Source of the DNA: JASSUD01 sp031963045
GTDB lineage: Bacteria > Pseudomonadota > Gammaproteobacteria > Burkholderiales > Burkholderiaceae
Direction: 5' to 3'
Length of the DNA stretch: 64,000 nt
Assembly: GCA_031963045.1 (NCBI GenBank)
Contig: JASSUK010000014.1
Location: forward strand, 15,498 to 79,497
Shown here: positions 51,705-60,895 of the stretch, piece after piece
Layout of the letters: the number at the start of each line of letters is the position of its first letter
Numbering within the stretch: the first letter of the stretch is position 1
Notes under the pieces: model-generated
Told to the model about the DNA's origin: nothing
Databases searched by the model: none
What the model saw: the letters and a program-made list of their open reading frames with translations, nothing else
Translations under genes and position numbers: made by a program

Positions 51705-53621
51705 ATGACGAAGTGTTGCACCCTTTTTCTGGCAGCTGCCCTGCTTTCTGCTTGTGCCACTGTATCTCAACCCAGCTCTGCGCTGGAACCGCAGCCAGGT
51801 GATTTTCCAGTAAGTAATTTTTCTTTTGAAAATGGATCTACGCTTACTGATTTGATGCTGCACTATTCAACATTTGGAACCCCTCAATTCGATAGTGCTG
51901 GGCGTTGCACCAATGCGGTTTTATTGTTGCATGACACCGTTGGCGAAACCGCTCCTCAAGCGGGGCAATTTTTTACTGCCAAGGCTATGCGCGAAGCGCT
52001 CTTTGGAGCAGGTCAGCCTCTAGATGCCTCTAAGTATTACCTAATTATTCCTGATGCTATTGGACATGGCCGTTCTACGAAGCCTAGTGATGGCTTGCGT
52101 CGGCGTTTTCCAAGCTATAGCGATAGTGATTTAGTACAAGCGCAGTATCGTTTGGTGACAGAAGGGCTGAATATCAATCACCTAAAGTTGGTGCTTGGTG
52201 TGGCAGATGGGGGTTTACAAACGTGGTTATGGGGGGAACGTTATCCTGAGATGATGGATGCACTGATGCCCATAGCAAGTCCTCCCACTACACAAGGTGG
52301 CCGAGTAGGGCTTTGGCAGAGAATGGCTACGCAGGCTATTTATACCGATCCCGATTGGCAGCAAGGCGACTACATGAAGCAGCCTAAAAAATGGCTGGAT
52401 ACGGTTGCGTTATCTAGTATGTTAGAGCGCAATACGTTTAATTTGCAGCAAGCTGCTAGCACGCCTGAACAAGTCGAGAAAATAGCCACTAGCACTATTA
52501 AAAGCGCTTACAAAGTAAGAGATGCCAATGACGCACTCTATGCCTTTGAAGCTACTAAAAAAGCGCCTAACCCCCAGCCTGGGCTCTCAAAAATTAAAGC
52601 GCAGGTATATGCACTGTATTTCCAAGATGATGCGTTTTATGCCGGTTCGGTCGAAGAAATGCGTGCTTTGGTTAAGCAAGTGCCGCGAGGTCAAGTTATT
52701 GAAATTGAGCGCAGCCCACAAACAGACGGACATGCCACTATCGCGCGTGCCGACGTCTGGAAAGGCTATATTACGCAGTTGCTTACTCAGCCTGAAAAGC
52801 CTGTAGTTGCTGCAGAGTATGGGGTAAAGGGCAAATCAGCAGTGCGCGGTCGTTCATTGACCAATGCAAACACAGACAAACTCGCGGTGCGCAAAAAAAT
52901 GGCTCCTGTGCAAGACCTACCTCCTGTGCCGCAAGCCATTCCTATGGCAGATGTAAGTGCTGTCCCCGCAGTAGATCCAGCTACTTCTTCAGCCTCTACA
53001 GCCGTGATCTCTACTACGTCTAGTCCGAGTAGTGTTGGAGCGAATGCCAGTCAAGTAATACTTCCTGCTCCTGTTAACGTAGCTCCAGAGAAGCCGGTTT
53101 CGAAGGAAAATGCGTTCAATAGCAGTGGTTTGGATACTTCTGCAGACACACAAAATAATGCAGCAACGGCAGCCGTTTCAACCACAATATGGTCTTCTGG
53201 CCAACCCGAGGCATCGACCATTATTTCGCAACCCGACGAGGATTCAATTGCTGCAAGCCCTGTTGTTACTTCTGAATCTTCAGGCCCTGCCACTGCACGT
53301 TCTTCGAATGCTTCAAGCAAGGTATTGGCTCAAGATACTCCCGAAGCTCCGGCGCCAGTGGATGTAATCAAACCTTCTGTCTCTACTACGGATTCAACCG
53401 ATGCAAAAGTAGTAGCGGCTGCGCCTGAAGAAGCAAAGCCTGTTGCTATTCGAGAATCCAATTTCGTTCCAGCATCATCAACTCCTGCGAGTGCAGAAGC
53501 AGGTTCCATGCCTAAAGAGACAATAAGCGATGCGCCGTCTTTGAATAAACCTAGTAATAGTAGCGGGTCAGGCAAGGTTATGAATTTCCTGCCTTCTCCT
53601 GTTCCTAGCCCTATTTCTTAA
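51705..53621 (+). CDS. Alpha/beta-hydrolase (homoserine acetyltransferase-like) lipoprotein with missing nucleophile and long disordered tail
   Basis: The start chosen is ATG 51705 (638 aa): GGAG lies 8 bases ahead and the first 20 residues form a lipoprotein signal with lipobox LLSAC (Cys17). Residues about 40-370 are an alpha/beta-hydrolase of the MetX-like group (LLLHDTVGETAP; LWGERYPEMMDALMPIAS). The nucleophile elbow, normally GxSMGG, reads GVADGG, so the catalytic Ser is Ala167; Asp308/309 and His343 of the triad are retained. From about 385 to the end the protein is Ala/Ser/Pro/Thr-rich and probably disordered. It may bind rather than react, or use another residue. Burkholderia relatives are, as I recall, without the tail. 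Confidence 0.78.
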   Translation: MTKCCTLFLAAALLSACATVSQPSSALEPQPGDFPVSNFSFENGSTLTDLMLHYSTFGTPQFDSAGRCTNAVLLLHDTVGETAPQAGQFFTAKAMREALFGAGQPLDASKYYLIIPDAIGHGRSTKPSDGLRRRFPSYSDSDLVQAQYRLVTEGLNINHLKLVLGVADGGLQTWLWGERYPEMMDALMPIASPPTTQGGRVGLWQRMATQAIYTDPDWQQGDYMKQPKKWLDTVALSSMLERNTFNLQQAASTPEQVEKIATSTIKSAYKVRDANDALYAFEATKKAPNPQPGLSKIKAQVYALYFQDDAFYAGSVEEMRALVKQVPRGQVIEIERSPQTDGHATIARADVWKGYITQLLTQPEKPVVAAEYGVKGKSAVRGRSLTNANTDKLAVRKKMAPVQDLPPVPQAIPMADVSAVPAVDPATSSASTAVISTTSSPSSVGANASQVILPAPVNVAPEKPVSKENAFNSSGLDTSADTQNNAATAAVSTTIWSSGQPEASTIISQPDEDSIAASPVVTSESSGPATARSSNASSKVLAQDTPEAPAPVDVIKPSVSTTDSTDAKVVAAAPEEAKPVAIRESNFVPASSTPASAEAGSMPKETISDAPSLNKPSNSSGSGKVMNFLPSPVPSPIS

Positions 53622-53673
53622 TTTGATATGAGTGAAGCAGTTTTTCGATTAGCCTTGTATTAGTCAGCTTTAT

Positions 53674-53717
53674 AAAAAATCCCCACTATGTGTTTGATCA
53701 CATAGTGGGGATTTTTT
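53674..53717 (+). terminator. Rho-independent terminator after the hydrolase-like lipoprotein gene
   Basis: AAAAAATCCCCACTATGTG (53674-53692) pairs perfectly with its complement ending GGGGATTTTTT (53717) around a 6-base loop. The T run suits termination in both directions, so it also serves fabI. Confidence 0.92.
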
Positions 53718-53735
53718 TGCAGGCGTAAATTAGAG

Positions 53736-53779
53736 AGTAGTGGTAGGCATGTTGGGGTTCGTGCTTAACCCCAACCTAC
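53736..53779. repeat. Family A partial copy (right half, A10)
   Basis: GTAGTGGTAGGCATGTTGGGG to CCCCAACCTAC retains the right half; it touches the end of fabI. Confidence 0.7.
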
Positions 53780-53780
53780 A

Positions 53781-54563
53781 TTATTTTTTGAAGCCGCCGA
53801 TTACAGTGCTAAAGCCTGCGTCAGCGTGCACAATTTCTGCCGTGATTGCACTGGCTAAAGGGCTCAGTAAGAATGCAGCGGTATTGCCTACTTCTTCTGC
53901 TGTGACATTGCGTTGAAGAGGGGAGTTCTTTTCGACATGGTCGAGGATTTCTCTAAAGTCTTTGATGCCGCTAGCTGCCAAAGTTTTAATAGGACCTGCA
54001 GAGATAGCATTCACTCGAACACCCTTAGGGCCTAGCGCATGGGCAAGATAGCGAACACTGGCTTCTAAAGAGGCTTTAGCCAGACCCATCGTATTGTAAT
54101 TGGGCACCACTTTCTCAGAGCCTAGGTAGCTCAGCGTCAATAAAGAAGCATTAGGCTGGTACAAGGGGGAGAGGGCTTTAGCCAAAGCCGGAAAGCTATA
54201 AGCAGAAATATCGTGTGCAATACGAAAATTCTCGCGCGATAACCCATCTAAAAAGTCACCCATGATGGCTTCTCGAGGAGCAAATCCAATGGAGTGCACC
54301 AGACCATCTAGACTGTCCCAGTGAGCTAGGAGCCGATCGGTAAGGCCGTCGATTTGTGCATCGTCTTCTACATTGCAAGGCAAGACTATGTCGCTCTCAA
54401 AATGTTGCGCAAACTCGGTAATACGCTCTTTAAAGCGTTCATCTGCATAGGTAAAAGCAAGTGCTGCTCCCTCGCGTTTGCACGCAGTAGCTATGCCGTA
54501 AGCAATAGAATGCTTAGATAAAACGCCAGTAACAACGATGCGTTTGCCGTTGAGAAACCCCAT
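53781..54563 (-). CDS. fabI: Enoyl-ACP reductase (NADH)
   Basis: FabI does the final reduction in each fatty acid elongation cycle. The 260-aa protein has the nucleotide-binding GVLSKHSIAYGIA opening and the FabI-type active site Y-N-T-M-G-L-A-K (YNTMGLAKAS, about 156-165), and ends in the usual YVDGG-like position as HADAGFSTVIG. Normal length. Confidence 0.96.
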   Translation of the reverse strand: MGFLNGKRIVVTGVLSKHSIAYGIATACKREGAALAFTYADERFKERITEFAQHFESDIVLPCNVEDDAQIDGLTDRLLAHWDSLDGLVHSIGFAPREAIMGDFLDGLSRENFRIAHDISAYSFPALAKALSPLYQPNASLLTLSYLGSEKVVPNYNTMGLAKASLEASVRYLAHALGPKGVRVNAISAGPIKTLAASGIKDFREILDHVEKNSPLQRNVTAEEVGNTAAFLLSPLASAITAEIVHADAGFSTVIGGFKK

Positions 54564-54656
54564 ATTTCTTGCTCCTGATAAAAAGACGAAATTGCTTAGC
54601 GAACGCTTATTTTAAGCTAACCAGCATGATGCAGCCAGCTCAAGCGCATAATAAAA

Positions 54657-54684
54657 AAGCCACCCCTATGGTAAGAGGTGGCTT
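54657..54684 (-). terminator. Hairpin terminator after mscL
   Basis: AAGCCACCCCT (54657-54667) pairs with AGAGGTGGCTT (54674-54684) with one mismatch, flanked by A and T runs, 30 bp past the mscL stop. Confidence 0.75.
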
Positions 54685-54713
54685 CTTTATTATATTTTCA
54701 GTCATTCATCGCA

Positions 54714-55157
54714 TTATTTTTTGAGCAGCGCATCCCGAATTTCGCGCAACAATACAATATCTTCCGGAGTAGTGGGTGCAGTAGAATCAGATTTTAAATC
54801 AAGTTGCGCGCGCAGGGTATTGATCAATTTCACCATAAAGAAAATAATCACTGCGAGGATAAGGAAGTTGAGCAGAACAGTAATAAAATTACCGTAGCCA
54901 AAAACGGCGACCCCAGCATTTTGTAAATCATTAAAAGAAAGGGGGCTTCCTTTAAAGTCGGCAGGTATATTCCCAAGTCGAATAAATTTTTGTGAAAAAT
55001 TAATCCCTCCCGTTGCCAGCCCCACAATAGGCATAACTAAATCTCTGACAACCGAATTGACAATAGTAGAAAAAGCGCCACCAATAATTATCCCAACCGC
55101 CAAATCCACAACATTGCCACGCACTATAAATTTTTTAAATTCTTGCAATAGGCTCAT
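54714..55157 (-). CDS. mscL: Large-conductance mechanosensitive channel
   Basis: MscL opens under membrane tension to release solutes. The protein is about 147 aa from ATG 55157 (MSLLQEFKKFIVRGNVVDLAVG); ATGs at 55160 and 55172 are alternatives. Two membrane helices (about 15-38 and 75-98) and the C-terminal helical bundle (APTTPEDIVLLREIRDALL) are clear. The length is normal. Confidence 0.95.
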   Translation of the reverse strand: MSLLQEFKKFIVRGNVVDLAVGIIIGGAFSTIVNSVVRDLVMPIVGLATGGINFSQKFIRLGNIPADFKGSPLSFNDLQNAGVAVFGYGNFITVLLNFLILAVIIFFMVKLINTLRAQLDLKSDSTAPTTPEDIVLLREIRDALLKK

Positions 55158-55205
55158 CATGTCTCTTCTCATAGAAATGGTGTAATGACATCATTTTTAT
55201 TTACC

Positions 55206-55393
55206 GGTATTACGCAGGTATTCAAAAAGACGGTGGTGTGCATGTTGGGGTTCGTACCTCACCCCAACCTACCGAGATGCATATGTAAAAGGGTTCTATC
55301 AAACTCCACGAACCACAAAAGCACGGTAGGTTGGTGGTGACGAAGGAACCCCAACATGCACACCACCGTCTTTTTGAATACCTGCGTAATACC
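55206..55393. repeat. Long inverted repeat built from two outward-turned family A halves (A11)
   Basis: The left arm (55206-55272, GGTATTACGCAGGTATTC to CCAACCTACCG) and right arm (55325-55393, CGGTAGGTTGGTGG to GAATACCTGCGTAATACC) are inverted copies over about 67 bp, separated by about 52 bp. The order of the halves is the reverse of the other copies, and similarity continues a little further on both sides. It fills the mscL-ribD gap. Confidence 0.88.
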
Positions 55394-55463
55394 AATAAAT
55401 AATGTAATAAGCAATCGGTGTAAGGGGATATATTTTTATATATATTGGACTTTTATAGTCTAT

Positions 55464-56768
55464 TTATATTTTTTCCAAAGTATCCACCATCCGCGCAATG
55501 ATTCGTAAATCAGGTCCCAAGCTAGTGACATTATGAAAAACTAAGTGGGGTCTGCTAGGCAGGGTAGGGAGGCCAGGAAGGTCAAATAGTCCCCTCCCTT
55601 CATGCAAAATCGTGGGGGCAATATATAAAAGTAACTCATCCACACAGCCCGCTTGCCAAAAAGCGCCATGTAAACGTGCGCCTGCCTCTACATGCAATTC
55701 ATTAATGCCGCGTGCAGCTAACTCTTTTAAAAGAGATGGCAGCGAAATGCGTGATACAGGTTGGTTATTGGGTTGCAATAAGGTGTTTGCATTGGATGTG
55801 TTGGAATGTGCGTCAAAGCTGACCCATTCGCAGGGTATTGGATCCTCAGAAGCACGTTCTTCTATTTCTTTATTTCTATGCAACTGGTTAGATGCGCTCT
55901 TTCTAACCGATGCCGTGTTTTGATAAGCAATCATTTCCACCCCTGCACGGTGTAGGGCGTGTGCTTTTGGCGTGTCAAAAAGCGCGGGAGAGCCACATAC
56001 AATGAGTATATTGGTAAGGGCGTTTGGTTCTTGACGCAGTAGACGAGCCGTTAAGGGTATTTCTAGCCTAGGGTCTATCACTATTTTTTGTGGCTGGCGT
56101 GGAGTAGCCACTTCGCGCACGGTAAATTGTGGGTCATCTTGTTTTACCGTACCTATCCCTGTTAGTAGGGCACAAGCTCGTGCGCGCCAAGCATGGCCAT
56201 CTGCGCGGGCAGCAGAGCCTGTAATCCATTGACTCTCTCCATGCGGCAGAGCAGTCTTTCCATCCAGACTGGCTGCTATCTTAAGACGTACCCAAGGCCG
56301 CTGCAGCGTCATACGCGAGATAAAGCCAAGGTTCAGCTCGCGCGCTTGCTCTTCTAAAAGCCCGCAGTGCACAAAAAGCCCTGCGCAACGCAACATAGCC
56401 AAGCCTTGGCCTTGCACCAATGGATTGGGATCTTCCATTGCTGCGACTACGCTTGCTATGCCTGCATCAATCAACGCTTGTGAACAAGCAGGGGTGCGAC
56501 CTATATGACTACATGGCTCTAAAGTAACGTAAGCCGTTGCGCCTCGAGGGTCATGCCCTTGTGCACGCGCATGTTGGATCGCTTGAATCTCGGCGTGATT
56601 GTGGCCGGCAGGTTGGGTGTATCCCTGCCCTATAATCTGGCCCGCTTTGACTAGCACACAGCCCACACGTGGGTTGGGTGTGGTGGTATACAAGCCGCGC
56701 GCAGCATTTTCCAGCGCAAGCTGCATATAGAGCGGGGCGTCATTTGAGAGCATAGTTGCTACACTCAA
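55464..56768 (-). CDS. ribD: Riboflavin biosynthesis bifunctional deaminase/reductase RibD
   Basis: RibD deaminates and then reduces the pyrimidine intermediate of riboflavin synthesis. The 434-aa protein is longer than the usual 360-390. The deaminase zinc site is HNHAEIQAI with PCSHIGRTPAC (about 56-97). The reductase domain (about 160-434) is intact at SLDGKTALPHGESQWITG, but an insertion of about 50 residues, Ser/Asn/Glu-rich (QLHRNKEIEERASEDPIP...), interrupts it near 290-340. Start overlaps the hemL stop by 4 bp, so the two are probably co-translated. Confidence 0.93.
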   Translation of the reverse strand: MSVATMLSNDAPLYMQLALENAARGLYTTTPNPRVGCVLVKAGQIIGQGYTQPAGHNHAEIQAIQHARAQGHDPRGATAYVTLEPCSHIGRTPACSQALIDAGIASVVAAMEDPNPLVQGQGLAMLRCAGLFVHCGLLEEQARELNLGFISRMTLQRPWVRLKIAASLDGKTALPHGESQWITGSAARADGHAWRARACALLTGIGTVKQDDPQFTVREVATPRQPQKIVIDPRLEIPLTARLLRQEPNALTNILIVCGSPALFDTPKAHALHRAGVEMIAYQNTASVRKSASNQLHRNKEIEERASEDPIPCEWVSFDAHSNTSNANTLLQPNNQPVSRISLPSLLKELAARGINELHVEAGARLHGAFWQAGCVDELLLYIAPTILHEGRGLFDLPGLPTLPSRPHLVFHNVTSLGPDLRIIARMVDTLEKI

Positions 56769-58051
56769 ACAGCAAGTGCTGCAAAGGTACGCTGCGCAGC
56801 ACGTTGTGTAATGTCTAGTGCTGCACCTTCGTGTGCGGCTGACACAAAACCAGATTCATAAGCAGAGGGCGCAAAATACACCCCTTCGCCTAGCATATGG
56901 TGAAAGAAGGCGTTGAACCTATCTATATTCATATGCGCGAGTTCTGTAAAGGAAGTGGGTACGTGCTCACTAAAGTAGAGGCCGAACATACTGCCCACAT
57001 GATCGGCTGAAAAAGGGATTCCGTTATCTTTGGCTGCTGTAACTAAGCTTTGTAAGAGTGTTTCGGTAAGCGCATCAAGGCGCGCATAAAAGCCAGGTTG
57101 CTGAATATGCTTGAGTGCTGCAAGCCCTGCGCGTACAGCGAGCAAATTCCCAGAGAGCGTGCCTGCTTGATACACCGACCCCAAAGGAGATAGGTGTGCC
57201 ATCACATCGCGTCGCCCGCCAAATGCCGCCAGGGGCAGCCCCGCGCCCATAATTTTTCCAAGGCAAGTTAGGTCTGGCGTAATGTTATAGATCGATTGCG
57301 CACCCCCTAGTGCCACTCGGAAGCCGCTCATCACCTCATCAAAAATGAGCAAAGCGCCATATTGGGTGCACTGGCTGCGTAACGTAGTTAAGAATTCAGC
57401 TGTACCTCGAATCATATTCATATTTCCAGCAATCGGCTCTACGATCACTGCGGCAATATCATTGCCATGCTTTTTGAACGTATCAATAATATGTTGCGGA
57501 TTATTGTAGTTCAGCACCAGCGTATGCTGGGTGCTAGCTTGGGGCACGCCTGCTGAGCTAGGTTTTCCACCGGTTAGCAACCCTGAGCCTGCTTTGACCA
57601 ATAGATGATCTGCATGGCCGTGGTAGCCCCCTTCAAATTTTATGACTAGATCACGGCCAGTAAAGCCGCGTGCTAAGCGCAGTGCGCTCATAGTGGCTTC
57701 TGTTCCGCTAGACACCAGGCGGATTTGCTCTATAGAAGGCATTAATTTAACGACTTCTTCTGCAATTTCAATTTCGGCCTCAGTGGGCGCTCCAAAGCTG
57801 GTTCCACAAGCCAATGCCTCTTGCAATGCTTCCATTACACAGGGTGCACGGTGCCCAAGAATTAACGCACCCCAAGACCCAATGTAATCCACATAGCGAT
57901 CCCCATTCGCATCTTCAAAAAAAGCACCTTGTGCTTTTTCCACAAAGCGAGGCGTTCCTCCTACAGCCTGAAAAGACCGTACAGGTGAGTTCACGCCTCC
58001 CGGCATTGTTTTTTGAGCGCGTTCGAAAAGCCTTTCATTTTTAAGCAACAT
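56765..58051 (-). CDS. hemL: Glutamate-1-semialdehyde 2,1-aminomutase
   Basis: HemL makes 5-aminolevulinate from glutamate 1-semialdehyde, the start of heme synthesis. The 428-aa protein has family blocks PGGVNSPVRSFQAVGG, SSGTEATMSALRLARG, FDEVMSGFRVALGGAQ and the PLP-binding Lys in CLGKIMGAGLPLAAFGG. Length is standard. Upstream gene of the hemL-ribD pair. Confidence 0.97.
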   Translation of the reverse strand: MLLKNERLFERAQKTMPGGVNSPVRSFQAVGGTPRFVEKAQGAFFEDANGDRYVDYIGSWGALILGHRAPCVMEALQEALACGTSFGAPTEAEIEIAEEVVKLMPSIEQIRLVSSGTEATMSALRLARGFTGRDLVIKFEGGYHGHADHLLVKAGSGLLTGGKPSSAGVPQASTQHTLVLNYNNPQHIIDTFKKHGNDIAAVIVEPIAGNMNMIRGTAEFLTTLRSQCTQYGALLIFDEVMSGFRVALGGAQSIYNITPDLTCLGKIMGAGLPLAAFGGRRDVMAHLSPLGSVYQAGTLSGNLLAVRAGLAALKHIQQPGFYARLDALTETLLQSLVTAAKDNGIPFSADHVGSMFGLYFSEHVPTSFTELAHMNIDRFNAFFHHMLGEGVYFAPSAYESGFVSAAHEGAALDITQRAAQRTFAALAV

Positions 58052-58171
58052 CTAGAGGACCTGGAAAGAGTGAGTGGGAAATTGCACGCAGTGCGCCATA
58101 TATATGAAATGGCAGGTACATTTTTTTGGGGATAGTTAAAGTATTTTAATATTATTGAATAATAGGCAGAT

Positions 58172-58223
58172 TTTAGAAGGTTTTTGGTGCGCATGTTGTG
58201 GAACGTTGCTCTCCCCAACCTAC
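58172..58223. repeat. Family A partial copy (right half, A12)
   Basis: TTTTAGAAGGTTTTTGGTGC to CCCCAACCTAC is a diverged right half between the divergent hemL and ribE genes. The remaining part of this gap has no clear riboswitch. Confidence 0.6.
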
Positions 58224-58342
58224 CCTGTACTATGCCTTGTGAGACATTGTGGTTCGATTGCCGGTAAAAGTGGAGAAAGGTAAAGCTGGCTTGCGAGCCC
58301 AGGGATATAATTCTGGCTTTTTTCTAAAAAGGCTTGGTCTAC

Positions 58343-58999
58343 ATGTTTACTGGCATAGTCAGTGCATTGGGTGAAATTACCCAGGTGTTGGAATCACAAT
58401 CTGGAGGAGGGGTGCGCGTGGTTATCGAAGCACCTTACTCTATATTGAGCGATGTAAAGCCTGGCGATAGCATTGCGGTGCAGGGCGCATGCATGACGGT
58501 AATAGATATTCAATCTCTCTTTACAGAGCCTGCACCTGCTTTGCATGCTGCAGCCGAGCAGCGTGTACGTTTTGCCGTAGATGTCTCGTTGGAGAGTTTG
58601 GCCTGCACAGTAGGGCTTAATAGGCTGGGAGAAGTGAATATAGAACCCGCACTCCGAGTGGGAGACCGCTTAGGTGGGCATTGGGTTAGTGGGCATGTCG
58701 ATGGTATTGGAGAAGTTATCGATATATTGCCCTGTGGAGAATCGCAAACATTGCGCTTGCGTATACCTGTTGAGCTAGCAGGATATGTAGCGGCCAAAGG
58801 CTCGTTGACTGTGAATGGTGTAAGCTTGACGGTTAATCAAGTAAAAGACGAGGGCAAGATCACGCACTGCTCGATCAATCTCATTCCCCATACGCTGGAG
58901 CACACTACGCTGAAAGGGCTCCAAGCGGGCGATAAAGTGAATCTGGAAATAGATTTGATGGCGCGCTATATGGCCCGACTATTACAATATCATTCATAG
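58343..58999 (+). CDS. ribE: Riboflavin synthase, alpha subunit
   Basis: RibE dismutates two 6,7-dimethyl-8-ribityllumazine molecules to riboflavin. The start chosen is ATG 58343 (218 aa) giving the invariant MFTGIV; a GTG at 58334 is possible. The two lumazine-binding halves each contain a motif (GDSIAVQGACMTV and KGSLTVNGVSLTVN). No FMN riboswitch consensus is visible upstream. ribD is on the opposite side of hemL. Confidence 0.94.
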   Translation: MFTGIVSALGEITQVLESQSGGGVRVVIEAPYSILSDVKPGDSIAVQGACMTVIDIQSLFTEPAPALHAAAEQRVRFAVDVSLESLACTVGLNRLGEVNIEPALRVGDRLGGHWVSGHVDGIGEVIDILPCGESQTLRLRIPVELAGYVAAKGSLTVNGVSLTVNQVKDEGKITHCSINLIPHTLEHTTLKGLQAGDKVNLEIDLMARYMARLLQYHS

Positions 59000-59008
59000 G
59001 AGATACGT

Positions 59009-60865
59009 ATGCCACAGCGGCTCATGCTTTGGATATCGCGCGCCTGGGTCGAACGCCTGTTGCCTAATCGTTGGGATGTGGTGGCTTTTGCTTTCATCAC
59101 AGCAATAGCCTTTTTGCTTGCAAATGGCGTGCATCAAGGTTTTGCTCCTTTGCAAAGCTTGCAGGCAGAACCTATTTCGCTTAATCCAGCGGCTTTACCC
59201 GGCTATGCCTTGCGCACAACTTTGCGTTTATTTGCCGGCATGGTCCTGGCCCTGCTTTTTACGCTGACTTACGGAACCTTAGCCGCAAAGAGCCAATGGG
59301 CCGGGAAAGTGCTAGTTCCTTTATTGGATATTTTGCAATCGGTCCCAGTCCTTGGGTATCTCTCTTTTACGCTGGTCTTCTTTTTGGCTTTGTTTCCAGG
59401 CCGAGTAGCCGGGGCAGAAAGCGCAGCCATCTTTGCGATTTTTACTGCGCAAGCCTGGAATATGACTTTTAGCTTTTACCACTCCTTAAGGACCTTGCCA
59501 CAAGATCTGGAAGAAGTGGCCCGCAGCTTTCATTTAAGCGCATGGCAGCGCTTTTGGAAGCTCGATGTTCCATTTGCTATGCCCGGGCTTATCTGGAATA
59601 TGATGATGTCTATGTCTGGAGCCTGGTTTTTTATCGTCGCCTCTGAAGCCATCACGATTGGCTCACATACCATCCAACTTCCCGGCATCGGTGCTTACCT
59701 CGCCCAAGCTATCGCACAAAAAAATCTCACTGCAGTAGGCTGGGTAGTGCTGGCTATGGTGATAGTTATTGTGGCGTATGATCAATTTTTATTTCGTCCT
59801 TTAGTGGCATGGGCCGATAAATTTCGCCTAGAGACCACAGGTACTGAGGACGTACCTCAGTCATGGGTGCTGAATTTAATCCATCACACTCGGCTTATGC
59901 GTCGTTTGTGCATCCCAATCAGCACGCTGCTTAAGTGCTTGGCACGCTTACCTCTGCGCCAGCCAGCCTATTTCCAGCAATGGTCTTCTCGAGTGTTGCA
60001 CATTCCAGATCTAGCTAAACAAGCGTATTCGCATATACGTCAGGCAGAACGCCCTGCAGGGGGGGGTAATCGATCTTTCTCCGTATGGGATCGTATTCAG
60101 ATGCATTCCCCTGCAAAGAAACTGCAAAAAGTGCTGAGTTTCAGTTTGGCGATTTTGGCAACTTTGGGGCTTGGATATTTACTCGGGTCGGGGCAACTCA
60201 CGCTACCCTCCACCATCACTTGGCACGATATTGGTGAAGTGCTATTTTTAGGCTCTATTACGCTAATACGCGTTTTTGTCTTGATTCTTCTAGCTTCATT
60301 AATCTGGGTACCTTTAGGAGTCTGGATTGGTTTGCGTCCAGGGCTGTCTCGGTTGATGCAGCCACTTGTACAATTTCTAGCCGCTTTCCCAGCGAATTTG
60401 CTCTTTCCTGTTTTTGTAGTGTTGGTGGTCCGCTTTCATCTCAATGCAGATATTTGGCTCTCCCCCCTCATTATTTTAGGTGCGCAGTGGTATATCCTAT
60501 TTAATGTGATCGCAGGCACCATGGCTTTCCCAAACGACTTTCGAGAAGCGGCTGCAAACTTTCAAATACGTGGCAAGCAATGGTGGAAACAAGTCATGCT
60601 ACCCGGCATTTTCCCCTATTACGTGACCGGCGCCATCACCGCCTCAGGGGGCGCTTGGAATGCAAGCATCGTCTCAGAGGCCGTTGACTGGGGCGATACG
60701 CAACTCTTCGCACATGGCCTTGGTGCATACATCACACAAAAAACCCAAGCGGGAGATTATCCTCATCTGATTTTGGGGATTTTAACAATGGTTATTTTTG
60801 TCACCTTGCTTAACCGAATGGTATGGAGACCTCTCTACCAAAAAGCAGAGAATATGGTTCGTTGA
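59009..60865 (+). CDS. ABC transporter double permease (two fused BPD-type domains)
   Basis: The 618-aa protein joins two permease units of the nitrate/sulfonate/taurine type. Unit 1 (about 20-275) has the EAA-like loop EEVARSFHLSAWQRFWKLDV, and unit 2 (about 370-615) has REAAANFQIRGKQWWKQVMLP. Twelve or so membrane helices are expected. It starts 9 bp after ribE. The usual ATP-binding partner gene does not follow; an ankyrin protein takes its place, so the ATPase must lie elsewhere or be lost. The substrate cannot be named. Confidence 0.88.
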   Translation: MPQRLMLWISRAWVERLLPNRWDVVAFAFITAIAFLLANGVHQGFAPLQSLQAEPISLNPAALPGYALRTTLRLFAGMVLALLFTLTYGTLAAKSQWAGKVLVPLLDILQSVPVLGYLSFTLVFFLALFPGRVAGAESAAIFAIFTAQAWNMTFSFYHSLRTLPQDLEEVARSFHLSAWQRFWKLDVPFAMPGLIWNMMMSMSGAWFFIVASEAITIGSHTIQLPGIGAYLAQAIAQKNLTAVGWVVLAMVIVIVAYDQFLFRPLVAWADKFRLETTGTEDVPQSWVLNLIHHTRLMRRLCIPISTLLKCLARLPLRQPAYFQQWSSRVLHIPDLAKQAYSHIRQAERPAGGGNRSFSVWDRIQMHSPAKKLQKVLSFSLAILATLGLGYLLGSGQLTLPSTITWHDIGEVLFLGSITLIRVFVLILLASLIWVPLGVWIGLRPGLSRLMQPLVQFLAAFPANLLFPVFVVLVVRFHLNADIWLSPLIILGAQWYILFNVIAGTMAFPNDFREAAANFQIRGKQWWKQVMLPGIFPYYVTGAITASGGAWNASIVSEAVDWGDTQLFAHGLGAYITQKTQAGDYPHLILGILTMVIFVTLLNRMVWRPLYQKAENMVR

Positions 60866-60895
60866 CCTTTGTAGCCTCTAAACAAATTACAAATT

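Noticed and set aside
58224..58342. FMN riboswitch before ribE
   Set aside because: The conserved RFN-element core sequence is not visible.
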